Of a DNA stretch of 64,000 nt, positions 34,628 through 42,753 are shown piece by piece. How positions within the stretch are numbered: position 1 is the stretch's first letter; every line of letters starts with the position of its first letter. The notes under the pieces are model-generated. The model searched no databases. It saw only the letters and a program-made list of their open reading frames with translations, and was not told where the DNA came from. The DNA comes from CADCWK01 sp035944555 (lineage in GTDB: Bacteria > Chloroflexota > Chloroflexia > Thermomicrobiales > UBA6265): assembly GCA_035944555.1 (NCBI GenBank), contig DASZAY010000009.1:310001-374000 (forward strand), in the 5' to 3' direction. A program made the translations under genes and the position numbers.

Positions 34628-35830
34628 TCAGGACAACCAACGAACGGTCCCGCCTTTGGCATGTGCGACCGGGCGTTCGCCCACCAGGTACCAGCGCGGG
34701 ACCCGGGCCGCTATCCCGGTCGCGATCTCATAATTGATCGTCCCTGTGAGCCGGGCAACGTCTTCCATTGTCATCGCTCCGGTCGAGGGATCACCGATGA
34801 CGGTGACTGCAGTTCCCGCGCGAACATCGACTTCCGGCCGCCCGACCACGACTTGGTCCATGCAGACGCGGCCCCGGATCGGCGCCTGCTGTCCGCCGAT
34901 CCCGACCCATCCCTGATTGGATACCGCACGTCGCAACCCGTCGGCATATCCGATAGGCAGGAGCGCGACGTTCTCGTCGCCATCGGCCCGCCAGGTGCGG
35001 CCATAGCTGACCGTGTCACCACGCTGGAGCTGTCGCACCTGGGCTACCCTGGTCCGCAGGGACAGGGCCGGGCGCATGCCGGGCAGAAGCGGGATCGACG
35101 GGTCCGGGCTCAGGCCGTACAGACCGATCCCCAGGCGAACGGCCTGGCTGACTCCCCGTCCAAGGCGAAACGTACCAGCGGTGTTGCTGGTATGAACGGT
35201 CCCCGGGTCAATCCCGGCTCGCACGAGCATCTCGACGGTCCTGACGAGCGCCTGAACCTGCTGGTCCGTGAAGGTCAGATCCTCCCCGTCGGCGTCAGCG
35301 AAATGCGTGAAGACGCCACCAAGATGGAGGTGTTCTGATCCTGCGATCAGCCGAGCGACATCGAGTGCTTCTTCGGGACGCGCGCCATAGCGGTTCATCC
35401 CGGTCTCGACCTTGAGATGGACCGTGGCGTTATTCAGGCCGCAGCGCTCCGCAACCCGCTCCGCTCCGGCGACCTGTTCGAGCGTTGCCAGCGACAACAT
35501 GACGCCGGCGCCGAAGGCCGCAACGTATTCGGCCGGGTCGGCGGGTCCCAGGACGAGGATCGGCGCGCTAATGCCGCCCGAGCGAAGCTCGAGCGCTTCG
35601 TCGACGCAGGCCACCGCGAGCATCGAGGCGCCGTGGTCGATCGCGCTCCGACCGACCACGACGGCACCATGGCCGTAGGCGTTCGCCTTGACGACCGCGA
35701 TGACGTGGGCACCATCCACATGCCGCCGGACCACGTCGATGTTGGCGTGGATGGCATCGAGATCAACCACGGCATGAGTGGCCCGGCCCTCGTCCGGCCA
35801 CCACGCACTTGGTGTGTCCCCTGTCACCAC
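34628..35830 (-). CDS. alr: alanine racemase
   Basis: PLP enzyme that makes D-alanine for peptidoglycan. From GTG 35830 (400 residues) the N-terminal barrel has AVVDLDAIHANI (20-31) and AVVKANAYGHG with the PLP lysine Lys48. The second catalytic residue, Tyr, appears in SYGRTWRA near residue 277. GIGLYGLSPD and RVCMDQ are further signatures. No start is clean: GTG 35830 and GTG 35827 overlap the stop region of the upstream CBS gene, and only a weak AGGA precedes them. The upstream open frame to 36004 is antisense-like and was not used. It belongs to the minus-strand group CBS-alr. Confidence 0.93.
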   Translation of the reverse strand: MVTGDTPSAWWPDEGRATHAVVDLDAIHANIDVVRRHVDGAHVIAVVKANAYGHGAVVVGRSAIDHGASMLAVACVDEALELRSGGISAPILVLGPADPAEYVAAFGAGVMLSLATLEQVAGAERVAERCGLNNATVHLKVETGMNRYGARPEEALDVARLIAGSEHLHLGGVFTHFADADGEDLTFTDQQVQALVRTVEMLVRAGIDPGTVHTSNTAGTFRLGRGVSQAVRLGIGLYGLSPDPSIPLLPGMRPALSLRTRVAQVRQLQRGDTVSYGRTWRADGDENVALLPIGYADGLRRAVSNQGWVGIGGQQAPIRGRVCMDQVVVGRPEVDVRAGTAVTVIGDPSTGAMTMEDVARLTGTINYEIATGIAARVPRWYLVGERPVAHAKGGTVRWLS

Positions 35831-35831
35831 G

Positions 35832-36323
35832 TCAGGCGTCCTGGGCGTCAAGCTCGGCGACGAACCGGATAAGATCCCGGCGAGTGACGAGCCCGAGAAG
35901 GACGCCGTCGACGTCGACGACCGGCAGCGGGTTGAGGTGACGATCGGCCATGACGGTGGCGACGTCGGTGATTGTCGCCACCGGCAGCACTGTGACCACA
36001 CCATCGGTCATCAGGTCGGCCACGGTCGTCGCCCGTACCCGGCGCATCTCATCGTCGAACTGCCGTCCGACGTCCGGGGCAAACCACGCGTCCAGGATCG
36101 AGAGGGACGACGGAGTCTCGACCTCCGCCTCCCGGGCGATGAGGTCGGCCTCCGTCACGAGTCCGACCATCCGCCCACCGGAGATGACCGGGATGCCCGG
36201 CAACTGACTATCGAGGAGACGTCGCGCAGCCGTGAGGACGGTGTCCTCCGGCGTGAGCGTCGGAAAATCCTCAGTCATGAAGTCGGTGACGACCGCGTCG
36301 GCTGGCTGGGTCAAGTCGGTCAT
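35832..36323 (-). CDS. protein with two CBS domains
   Basis: A 163-residue protein made of a CBS pair: the first around residues 10-65 (VTDFMTEDFPTLTPEDTVL, then GIPVISGGRMVGLVTEADL), the second around 100-155 (VADLMTDGVVTVLPVATI, then PLPVVDVDGVLLGLVTRRDL). CBS pairs bind adenosyl nucleotides and act as energy or ligand sensors. It follows nnrD by three bases and abuts alr, so the three are probably one transcript. The regulated partner is not evident. Confidence 0.92.
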   Translation of the reverse strand: MTDLTQPADAVVTDFMTEDFPTLTPEDTVLTAARRLLDSQLPGIPVISGGRMVGLVTEADLIAREAEVETPSSLSILDAWFAPDVGRQFDDEMRRVRATTVADLMTDGVVTVLPVATITDVATVMADRHLNPLPVVDVDGVLLGLVTRRDLIRFVAELDAQDA

Positions 36324-36326
36324 CCC

Positions 36327-37313
36327 CTACCCCTTCGCCAGCTCGGCCAGCACCTCGGCGATCGCGTCCGGGAGGTCCGACGCGACGACGCCGAGATCAC
36401 CGAAGCGCTCCGCCCGGCGCGCTGCCGCCCGGCTGCCGACATGGACGGCCAGCGCGGCGGCCTCAAGTGCGGGGACACCCTGGGCCAGAAAGGCGCCGAT
36501 CGAGCCGGCGAGGACATCGCCACTTCCGGCCGTCGCCAGCGAGGTCGGGGCATGTTCGGCGACTAGGGCGCGGGTTCCATCCGAGACGACCGTATGGCCG
36601 TACTTGAAGACAACAACCTGATTGGCCTTGCGGGCCGCCTTGCGGGCCGTAGCGACCGGATCCTTCGTCAGGTCGTCGACAGGCTCGCCCAGGAGGCGGC
36701 TCATCTCGCCGGGGTGTGGGGTCAGGACGGCCGTGCGGTTCTGAAGCAGGGACAGCCAGTCGTCCTGACCCGCCAGCCAGTTCAGCGCGTCGGCGTCGAG
36801 GACCATCGGGAGATCGGGCAGCGCCGGCCCGCCCGTGTCGCCCGACCCACCGGATGTCGAAGAGGTGGTCCTGCCTCCGAAGCCGAGCGGTGCTGACGTG
36901 GCGGTGGTCGCCTTCGACCGGCCGAAGATCGCCGCGAGGAGTGAGGTGACGTTCTCATCATCGCCGAGACCCGGACCGATTACGAGCGCCTTGCTCTTCT
37001 CTGCCCGCTCCCGCATCGCCTCGATGGCCCGACGGGCGCCACCGGAGCTTTCGGTCTCACCGAGCGGAAGCATCGTCGCCTCCGGCACGATGGCCTGGAT
37101 CGTCCCCATGATCTGCCGGGGCACCGCGAGCGTGACGATCCCGGCTCCACTCCTGCCCGCCGAGCGCGCACTCATGGCGACGGCACCGACGTACTGTGGG
37201 GCCCCGGCGATGAAGAACACGCCTCCGACACCCCACTTGTGAGCGCCTTCACTTCTGGTCGGCAGAACCGCCCGGGCTTCCTTCTCGGTGAACGTGACGT
37301 GTTTGACGGACAT
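36327..37313 (-). CDS. nnrD: ADP-dependent NAD(P)H-hydrate dehydratase, stand-alone
   Basis: Repairs hydrated NADH and NADPH. The 328 residues follow the ribokinase-like NnrD fold: GPGLGDDENV (113-122), VLDADALNWL (171-180), TPHPGEM (198-204) and the catalytic GSGDVLAG (263-270). There is no NnrE epimerase domain; in many bacteria the two are fused. An unusual low-complexity Gly/Ser/Thr insertion of about 30 residues (133-166) sits before the VLDADA strand. It lies between acpS (68 bases upstream) and the CBS gene. An epimerase may be encoded elsewhere. Confidence 0.92.
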   Translation of the reverse strand: MSVKHVTFTEKEARAVLPTRSEGAHKWGVGGVFFIAGAPQYVGAVAMSARSAGRSGAGIVTLAVPRQIMGTIQAIVPEATMLPLGETESSGGARRAIEAMRERAEKSKALVIGPGLGDDENVTSLLAAIFGRSKATTATSAPLGFGGRTTSSTSGGSGDTGGPALPDLPMVLDADALNWLAGQDDWLSLLQNRTAVLTPHPGEMSRLLGEPVDDLTKDPVATARKAARKANQVVVFKYGHTVVSDGTRALVAEHAPTSLATAGSGDVLAGSIGAFLAQGVPALEAAALAVHVGSRAAARRAERFGDLGVVASDLPDAIAEVLAELAKG

Positions 37314-37381
37314 CAGGCTCGCTCGCTCTCACTCATTGCACGCTGTACCGGGGACCGGCACGGGAACACTCAGGTCGCCAA

Positions 37382-37813
37382 CTATGGGACATCCGACCGG
37401 CGGAGTGCCACGACGAAGGCGACCGCCTCGGTACGGGAGTGGGTCAGGGAGATGTCGAACGCGTGCAGCCCAAGCAACCGCGCCCGCTCGGCTGCCTGCC
37501 CATGAAGCACCAGGATCGGCTTGCCGCGGCGGTTGGACCGGACCTCCATCTCCCGCCAGCGAATTCCCCGGATACCAGTTCCGAGCGCCTTGGAGGTCGC
37601 CTCCTTAGCGGCGAACCGGGCCGCCAGTTCCGGGACCCGGTCGCGATACCGCTCGCGCTCGTACTCTGTGTAGACCCGGTGGAGGAATCGTTCGCCGAAG
37701 TCATCCAGCGTCCGGCGGATCCGGTCAATCTCGATCACGTCGATCCCTGTGGTGACGAGGCCAGCTCGTTCCGGATCGAACTCAGGCACGTACCAGCCGT
37801 CCGCTTCGGACAC
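37382..37813 (-). CDS. acpS: holo-[acyl-carrier-protein] synthase
   Basis: Transfers 4'-phosphopantetheine from CoA to apo-ACP. Family motifs are GIDVIEIDRI (23-32), with the Mg-binding Asp25, and RFAAKEATSKALGTG (66-80), with Glu71 and Lys75. The 143 residues exceed the usual 120-130 by about 20 residues at the N-terminus (MSEADGWYVPEFDPERAG). acpS next to alr and nnrD is a known Gram-positive arrangement; here the nnrD and CBS genes lie between acpS and alr. Confidence 0.93.
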   Translation of the reverse strand: MSEADGWYVPEFDPERAGLVTTGIDVIEIDRIRRTLDDFGERFLHRVYTEYERERYRDRVPELAARFAAKEATSKALGTGIRGIRWREMEVRSNRRGKPILVLHGQAAERARLLGLHAFDISLTHSRTEAVAFVVALRRSDVP

Positions 37814-37842
37814 GGTCTTCTCCTGTCGCTGTTCGTTGGCGC

Positions 37843-38931
37843 TCAGTCGGCTGGCGATACGAAGCCCACGGGTCGGTAACGACCGTCGAACGCCTGCTTG
37901 GCCTCGCCGAACGTCCCGTCCTCGATCGCCGCTCGCATCGTCTCCATCTGTCGGGCAAGGAACCGCAGGTTGTGGACCGAGGCGAGGCGCAGCGCCAGGA
38001 ACTCGCCGGCCCGGAACAGATGGTGGAGGTAAGACATGGTGAACCGGGTGCAGAGGTCGCAGTCACAGGTCTCGTCGAGTGACCGGTGTTCGTGGCGATA
38101 CTTGGCCGATCGAAGGTTCAGGCGACCCGCCGGGGTAAAGAGCGCCGCGTTGCGGGCCAGCCGGGTCGGCAGCACGCAGTCGAAGAGGTCGACCCCCCGG
38201 GCGACACCATTCCAGAGATCCTCGGGCGAACCGACCCCCATCAGGTAACGTGGCCGATCCGCGGGCAGGATCGGATCGACGGCCTCGATCATCTCGGCCA
38301 TCGATTCCTTGCTCTCGCCGACCGACAGGCCACCGATTGCGCAGCCAGCGACAGGCGTCGAGCCGACGAACGCGGCGCTCTCACGCCGGAGCACCGGATC
38401 GATACCACCCTGACAGATCCCGAACAGGGAGGATCCGCGTGCCGTCCCATGGCGGTCAGCGTGGTGCGCTACGGCGCGATTGAGCCAGCGGTGGGTCCGT
38501 TCCATCGCCGAGCGGACGGCAGCCGGCTCGGCCGGTAATCCGACGAGGTGATCCAGCGGCATCATGATGTCTGACCGGAAGGCCAGCTGGAGGTCGACGG
38601 CCCGCTCCGGGGAGAGCTTGTGGTGGCTCCCGTCGGTATGTGCCCGGAAGCTCACCCCCTCCTCGGTCACCTTCGCGTTCCGGGCAAGACTGAAGACCTG
38701 GAACCCACCGCTGTCGGTCAGCATCGGACCGTCCCAGCGCATGAAGTGCTGCACGCCGCCCGCCTCATCGATGAGGTCAGGGCCGGGACGGAGCATCAGA
38801 TGGTAGGTATTGGCGAGGATGATGGTCGCGCCGGTCCCCCGGACCTCATCGGGATGCAGCGTCTTGACGGTCGCCTGTGTCCCGACCGGCATGAAGGCCG
38901 GCGTCTCCACCACTCCTCGCGCCGTCGTCAT
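37843..38931 (-). CDS. tgt: tRNA-guanine(34) transglycosylase; true start lies upstream
   Basis: Exchanges guanine 34 for a queuine precursor in tRNAs with GUN anticodons. From ATG 38931 (362 residues): DSGGFQVFS (73-81) with the catalytic region, GGLSVGES, and a C-terminal zinc site CDCDLC near 285 followed by HHL. The conserved N-terminus does not start here. In the same frame, 18 codons directly upstream read FAFRLHTTDPSSSARRGT, which matches the normal tgt beginning before TTxxGVVETPAFMPVGTQ. No ATG, GTG or TTG opens that stretch; ATT 39039 and CTG 39057 are the only near-cognate codons seen. Either a rare start codon or an error is possible. It follows tatA closely. Confidence 0.93.
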   Translation of the reverse strand: MTTARGVVETPAFMPVGTQATVKTLHPDEVRGTGATIILANTYHLMLRPGPDLIDEAGGVQHFMRWDGPMLTDSGGFQVFSLARNAKVTEEGVSFRAHTDGSHHKLSPERAVDLQLAFRSDIMMPLDHLVGLPAEPAAVRSAMERTHRWLNRAVAHHADRHGTARGSSLFGICQGGIDPVLRRESAAFVGSTPVAGCAIGGLSVGESKESMAEMIEAVDPILPADRPRYLMGVGSPEDLWNGVARGVDLFDCVLPTRLARNAALFTPAGRLNLRSAKYRHEHRSLDETCDCDLCTRFTMSYLHHLFRAGEFLALRLASVHNLRFLARQMETMRAAIEDGTFGEAKQAFDGRYRPVGFVSPAD

Positions 38932-39053
38932 CGTCCCGCGCCGGGCGGACGACGAGGGATCGGTCGTGTGCAGCCGGAACGCGAAGGACCCGGCTGCGTC
39001 CTGTGCACGCGCCGGGTCGGCGTAATCGTTGGTCGGAATGCTGGATGAAGTGC

Positions 39054-39731
39054 TCAGCGCTGGTACCCGGCTGACTGGCGGCGGGAACGGACCCGTGCGA
39101 ACGGGTCGCTCGGATCGGACTCGGAAGCGGAGGCAGCCGGCTCGGCGACCGCCGTCGCGGCTGCGGCCGGCTTGCTGGCGGGCAAAGTCGCCGCCGATGC
39201 AGTAGACCCGGAACGGCGGCGCGTGCTGGTCAACACCGGGGCGAACTCGATCTCCCCCGAGCCACTGTCGGCGGGGGCCGCCGCGGCCGCTGCCGTCTTG
39301 GCAGAGCCGACGCCGACCACGGACGCGCCGGTCTTCTTGGCCGCCGTCGAGGTCGAGGTCGCCGTCTTGGCCGCGGTCGTCGACGTGGTGCCGGGCTTGG
39401 CGGCGCTGGTCGTCGCCTTGGCGGCCGTCGTCGCCGGCCGTGGCACGGTCGTCTTGGGCGCAGCCTTCCCGTTCACGGCATTGGTCGCGCTCTGGACCTC
39501 ACCCTTGAGGTTCGAGATCTCGCTGCTCAGGGTCTTGCGGACATCGGTGCCGGCCGCTTCGTTGATGTTCTTCTCGAACTCATCCTGTAGGTTGCCAGTC
39601 ATCTTGCGGAAATCACGGATGGCGCGACCGGCCTGACCCATGACTTCGGGCAGCTTGTTGGGACCAAAAATCAGGAGAGCCGCAATCAGGATGATCACAA
39701 GCTCCTGAAAGCCTACGCCGGGAATGCCCAT
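39054..39731 (-). CDS. tatA: Sec-independent translocase TatA/TatB protein with long tail
   Basis: Pore-forming or adaptor subunit of the twin-arginine export system. The N-terminal membrane helix (8-22, GFQELVIILIAALLI) is followed by the hinge FGPNKLPEV (22-30) and an amphipathic helix (GQAGRAIRDFRKMTGNL). The 225 residues are far longer than TatA (60-90) and longer than most TatB proteins: the C-terminal 130 residues are Ala/Thr/Lys-rich. Phe-Gly-Pro at the hinge fits TatA. tatC is not in the window. A Tat-signal binding protein is encoded at 14-16 kb. The tgt frame continues into its stop region. Confidence 0.88.
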   Translation of the reverse strand: MGIPGVGFQELVIILIAALLIFGPNKLPEVMGQAGRAIRDFRKMTGNLQDEFEKNINEAAGTDVRKTLSSEISNLKGEVQSATNAVNGKAAPKTTVPRPATTAAKATTSAAKPGTTSTTAAKTATSTSTAAKKTGASVVGVGSAKTAAAAAAPADSGSGEIEFAPVLTSTRRRSGSTASAATLPASKPAAAATAVAEPAASASESDPSDPFARVRSRRQSAGYQR

Positions 39732-39824
39732 GACTACCCTCGCCAGCGCGGATGATCAGCCTGATCACCGCGACCGTTCCTCGTTGACCTCGCGGAGCAC
39801 CCCGCCTGTGGCAGAATCGCCCGG

Positions 39825-39833
39825 AGTATAGCA
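39825..39833 (-). promoter_or_regulatory. extended -10 promoter for tatA
   Basis: On the minus strand the sequence reads TGCTATACT, an extended -10 element (TG-N-TATACT). It lies about 95 bases before the tatA ATG in the gap between divergent tatA and pth. No good -35 hexamer is visible, as expected for this class. Confidence 0.45.
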
Positions 39834-39889
39834 TCGCCGGACCGCCTCACCCCATCGGGAGCGGCTGCGTCCGAAGCCAGGTTTGCAGG

Positions 39890-40525
39890 ATGAAGATGGT
39901 CGTCGGGCTCGGTAATCCGGGTCGCGAATACGAGCGGACCAGGCACAACGTCGGGTTCATGGTGGTCGACGAACTCTACCGGCGAGTGGGTGAACCCGGC
40001 TGGAAGAGCCGTTTCAAGGGTCTCGTCGCCGAAGGCATGATCGGGCACGAGAAGACGATCCTCGTCAAGCCGCTGACTTTCATGAATCTCAGTGGGCAGT
40101 CGGTGTCCGAGGCAAGGCGCTGGTTCCACCTGGAGCTCGACGACGTGCTGATCGTTCACGACGACCTTGACACGCCATTCGGGTCACTCCGGGTCCGGGC
40201 CCGTGGGAGCGCCGGCGGCCAGAACGGCCTGAAGTCAATCTTCGAGCAGGTCGGAACCAATGAGGTCCCACGACTGAAGGTTGGTATCGGCCGGGGGCGC
40301 AACACCGCCAGTTCATACGTCCTCGGACGCTTTGATTCGGAGCAGGAGAAGGAACTGCCCTTCCTGCTCCCTGAGGCGGCCGACGTTGTTGAGCGATGGG
40401 TCCGGGACGGGATCGAGGCGACGATGAACGCGACCAACGCCAAGGCATCGACGAAAGCACCGAAGGAGCCGGCACCGGTGGCGCCCGCTGGGACGGCACC
40501 GCGGGTTGAAGGAGGGCCGACGTGA
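39890..40525 (+). CDS. pth: peptidyl-tRNA hydrolase
   Basis: Releases peptides from prematurely dropped peptidyl-tRNA. Motifs: GLGNPGREYERTRHNVGF with the catalytic His19 and Asn9, FMNLSGQSV, HDDLDTPFG with the catalytic Asp, and GSAGGQNGLKSI. The 211 residues exceed the usual 185-195 through an Ala/Pro/Lys-rich tail. It overlaps the next gene by four bases (GTGA). No ribosomal neighbour is present on either side, unlike the rplY-pth order of many proteobacteria. Confidence 0.95.
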   Translation: MKMVVGLGNPGREYERTRHNVGFMVVDELYRRVGEPGWKSRFKGLVAEGMIGHEKTILVKPLTFMNLSGQSVSEARRWFHLELDDVLIVHDDLDTPFGSLRVRARGSAGGQNGLKSIFEQVGTNEVPRLKVGIGRGRNTASSYVLGRFDSEQEKELPFLLPEAADVVERWVRDGIEATMNATNAKASTKAPKEPAPVAPAGTAPRVEGGPT

Positions 40526-41385
40526 CGGTAGCCGGGATAACGCGCGTCGCCGTCGTTGGCGCCGGGACCATGGGACAGGGCATCGCCCAGGTCTTCGCTA
40601 CGGCCAGGTACGAGGTCACTGTCGTCGATAGCGCCCCTGGAGCAACGGACCGAGCCATAGGCGCGCTCGAAAAGGCGTTGTCCCGTTCGGTCGATCGTGG
40701 CCGGATGACGAGCGACGAGCGGGATGCGACTCTTGGCCGCATTGCCACGTCCACGGACCTGGGCGCCGTTGGTGGTCACGACCTCGTGGTCGAAGCCGTC
40801 TTCGAGCAGCTGGACGTCAAACGCGATGTCTTCCGCGTGGTCGCCCCGCTTCTTGGCGACGATGCTCTGCTGGTCTCCAACACGTCGTCGCTGTCGATCT
40901 CGGCACTGGCCGGAGGGTTACCGGCTCCGGACCACTTTGCCGGCCTCCATTTCTTCAACCCGGTGCCCGTTCTCCCACTCGTCGAGATCGTCCGTGGCCT
41001 TGCGACGAGCGACGACACGGTGACGCGGCTGACCGCCGTGGTCGAATCGCTGGGCAAGAGCGGCGTTGTCGTGCGCGACTCCCCGGGCTTTATCGTAAAC
41101 CGGGTCCTGATCCCGATGATCAACGAAGCGGTCACCTGCCTCGAGCATGGTGTGGCCAATCGGGACGCCATCGACGCCTCGATGCGCTTGGGCGCCAATC
41201 ACCCAATGGGTCCGCTCCAGCTGGCCGACCTGATCGGATTGGACGTCTGCCTGCATATCATGGAAGCCCTCCACACCGATCTCGGAGAGGACCGCTATCG
41301 CCCCGCTCCCCTGCTCCGCCGGATGGTCGCGGCGGGCTATCTTGGGCGGAAGTCCGGCCAGGGGTTTCATGACTACGCCGAATGA
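40522..41385 (+). CDS. 3-hydroxybutyryl-CoA dehydrogenase family protein
   Basis: NAD(P)-dependent 3-hydroxyacyl-CoA dehydrogenase of 287 residues. The N-terminal Rossmann motif is VVGAGTMGQGIAQ (11-23); NTSSLS (120-125) and GLHFFNPVPV with the catalytic His143 follow; the C-terminal helical domain has HPMGPLQLADLIGLD. Length and the short form fit the Hbd/PaaH group rather than the FadB multi-enzyme. It starts at GTG within the pth stop and overlaps the B12-binding subunit gene by 17 bases, so it is part of a propionate/acyl-CoA operon with meaB. Confidence 0.92.
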   Translation: MTVAGITRVAVVGAGTMGQGIAQVFATARYEVTVVDSAPGATDRAIGALEKALSRSVDRGRMTSDERDATLGRIATSTDLGAVGGHDLVVEAVFEQLDVKRDVFRVVAPLLGDDALLVSNTSSLSISALAGGLPAPDHFAGLHFFNPVPVLPLVEIVRGLATSDDTVTRLTAVVESLGKSGVVVRDSPGFIVNRVLIPMINEAVTCLEHGVANRDAIDASMRLGANHPMGPLQLADLIGLDVCLHIMEALHTDLGEDRYRPAPLLRRMVAAGYLGRKSGQGFHDYAE

Positions 41386-41818
41386 GCAGGGTTCCGGCGC
41401 GCGAACGACGCCGATCCGGATCCTCGTCGCCAAGCCGGGACTGGATGGCCACGACCGCGGCGCCCGGGTCCTGGTTCGCGCGTTCCGGGACGCCGGCTTC
41501 GAGGTGATCTACACCGGCCTGTTCCAGACGCCGGAGATGATCGCGTCAGCGGCGCTCGACGAGGACGTCGATGTCGTCGGGCTCAGCATCCTGTCCGGCG
41601 CGCACATGGCGCTGTTCCCGCGCATCATGGCGGAGCTGAAGTCTCGCGGAGTCGACGATGTCCTTGTGGTTGCGGGAGGGACCATCCCACTCGAGGACAT
41701 CCCGGAGATTGAACGTCTGGGTGTCGACCGGGTGTTCGGGCCAGGGACGCGGCTGGACGAAATCGTCGGGTACATCCGCGAGCGCGCCCCACGCCGGGAC
41801 GCGTTGCTCCCGGAATGA
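41369..41818 (+). CDS. methylmalonyl-CoA mutase, B12-binding subunit (stand-alone)
   Basis: A 149-residue cobalamin-binding domain of the methylmalonyl-CoA mutase small/C-terminal type. DGHDRG (26-31) supplies the base-off His28; SILSGAH and VVAGGTIP are the flavodoxin-like loops that hold the nucleotide tail. The domain is free-standing, so the catalytic TIM-barrel subunit must be encoded elsewhere; this split is known for acyl-CoA mutases of archaea and Chloroflexota. ATG 41369 follows AGGGG by five bases and overlaps the dehydrogenase by 17 bases. meaB starts four bases before its stop. It may serve methylmalonyl- or another acyl-CoA mutase. Confidence 0.9.
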   Translation: MTTPNEQGSGARTTPIRILVAKPGLDGHDRGARVLVRAFRDAGFEVIYTGLFQTPEMIASAALDEDVDVVGLSILSGAHMALFPRIMAELKSRGVDDVLVVAGGTIPLEDIPEIERLGVDRVFGPGTRLDEIVGYIRERAPRRDALLPE

Positions 41819-42753
41819 GCGAGGCCCACGCCCGGATCGACACGCTGGTCGAGCAGATCGCGGCCGGGGACCGGCGGCTGCTCGCCCGGACCGCGTCAGC
41901 GATCGAGCGCGTGGAACCCCGCGTGGACGAGTTGTCTGACGCCCTTTACCGGGCGGGAGGACGTGGGCACGTCGTGGGGATTACCGGTCCGCCCGGTGCA
42001 GGCAAGAGCACGCTCGTCGATGCGCTCATCTCGGAATGGCGCGAACGGGACCAGCGTGTCGCCGTGCTTGCCATCGACCCGAGCAGTCCACTGACCGGGG
42101 GCGCCACACTCGGTGACCGCTACCGGATGATGCGCCACCACGCGGATCAGGGCGTCTTCATTCGTAGCATGGCAAACCGGGGGCTCCCCGGCGGGCTCGC
42201 TCCGACGACGATCGACCTGGTCCAGCTGCTCGATGTGGCCGGCTTCGACATCATCCTCGTGGAAACGGTCGGAGTGGGACAGAGCGAAACGGCGATCGCC
42301 GCCCTGGCCGAGACGACGGTCCTCGTCCAGGTTCCAGGGACGGGCGATGGTCTGCAGGCGCTCAAGGCCGGGATCCTAGAACTGGGTGACCTGCTGGTCG
42401 TCACCAAGGGTGATCTACCGGGCGCACGGGATCTTCGCGGGGAGCTCCGGGCGATGCTCGCACTCGATCCGGAGACGGGGAAGCGCCGTCCGCCGGTTAT
42501 CCTCACATCGGCACGGAGCGGGACGGGGATCGTCGAGACGGTCGACGGGATCGCCGAGCACCGGGCCTGGCTGGCGGTGAGCGGCACCGGTGAACAACGA
42601 CGTGTCACCCAGGGTCGATCGGCCATCCTGTCGATGGTCGGAGCCCTTGTCGCGCGGCGAATGGGCCCGGGAGCCGACGACGGGCTGGTCCTGAGGGTTG
42701 CTGCCCGGGAGCTGTCCCCGAGAGAGGCGGCTCGGCAGATAGTGGACGACTAA
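41815..42753 (+). CDS. meaB: MeaB/ArgK-family mutase-associated GTPase
   Basis: G3E-family GTPase that guards loading and reactivation of B12-dependent methylmalonyl-CoA mutase. Walker A is GPPGAGKST (58-66); AIDPSSPLTGGATLGDR, the switch ETVGVGQSE and the TKGDLPGA base-recognition site follow in order. The 312 residues match the family. It overlaps the B12-binding subunit by four bases (ATGA), giving the usual partner pair. Its TAA stop overlaps the stop of the convergent larB by four bases. Confidence 0.95.
   Translation: MSEAHARIDTLVEQIAAGDRRLLARTASAIERVEPRVDELSDALYRAGGRGHVVGITGPPGAGKSTLVDALISEWRERDQRVAVLAIDPSSPLTGGATLGDRYRMMRHHADQGVFIRSMANRGLPGGLAPTTIDLVQLLDVAGFDIILVETVGVGQSETAIAALAETTVLVQVPGTGDGLQALKAGILELGDLLVVTKGDLPGARDLRGELRAMLALDPETGKRRPPVILTSARSGTGIVETVDGIAEHRAWLAVSGTGEQRRVTQGRSAILSMVGALVARRMGPGADDGLVLRVAARELSPREAARQIVDD

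Noticed and set aside
35831..36004. N-terminal extension of alr to 458 residues
   Set aside because: It lies over the CBS gene in another frame and is Ser/Arg-rich without family match.
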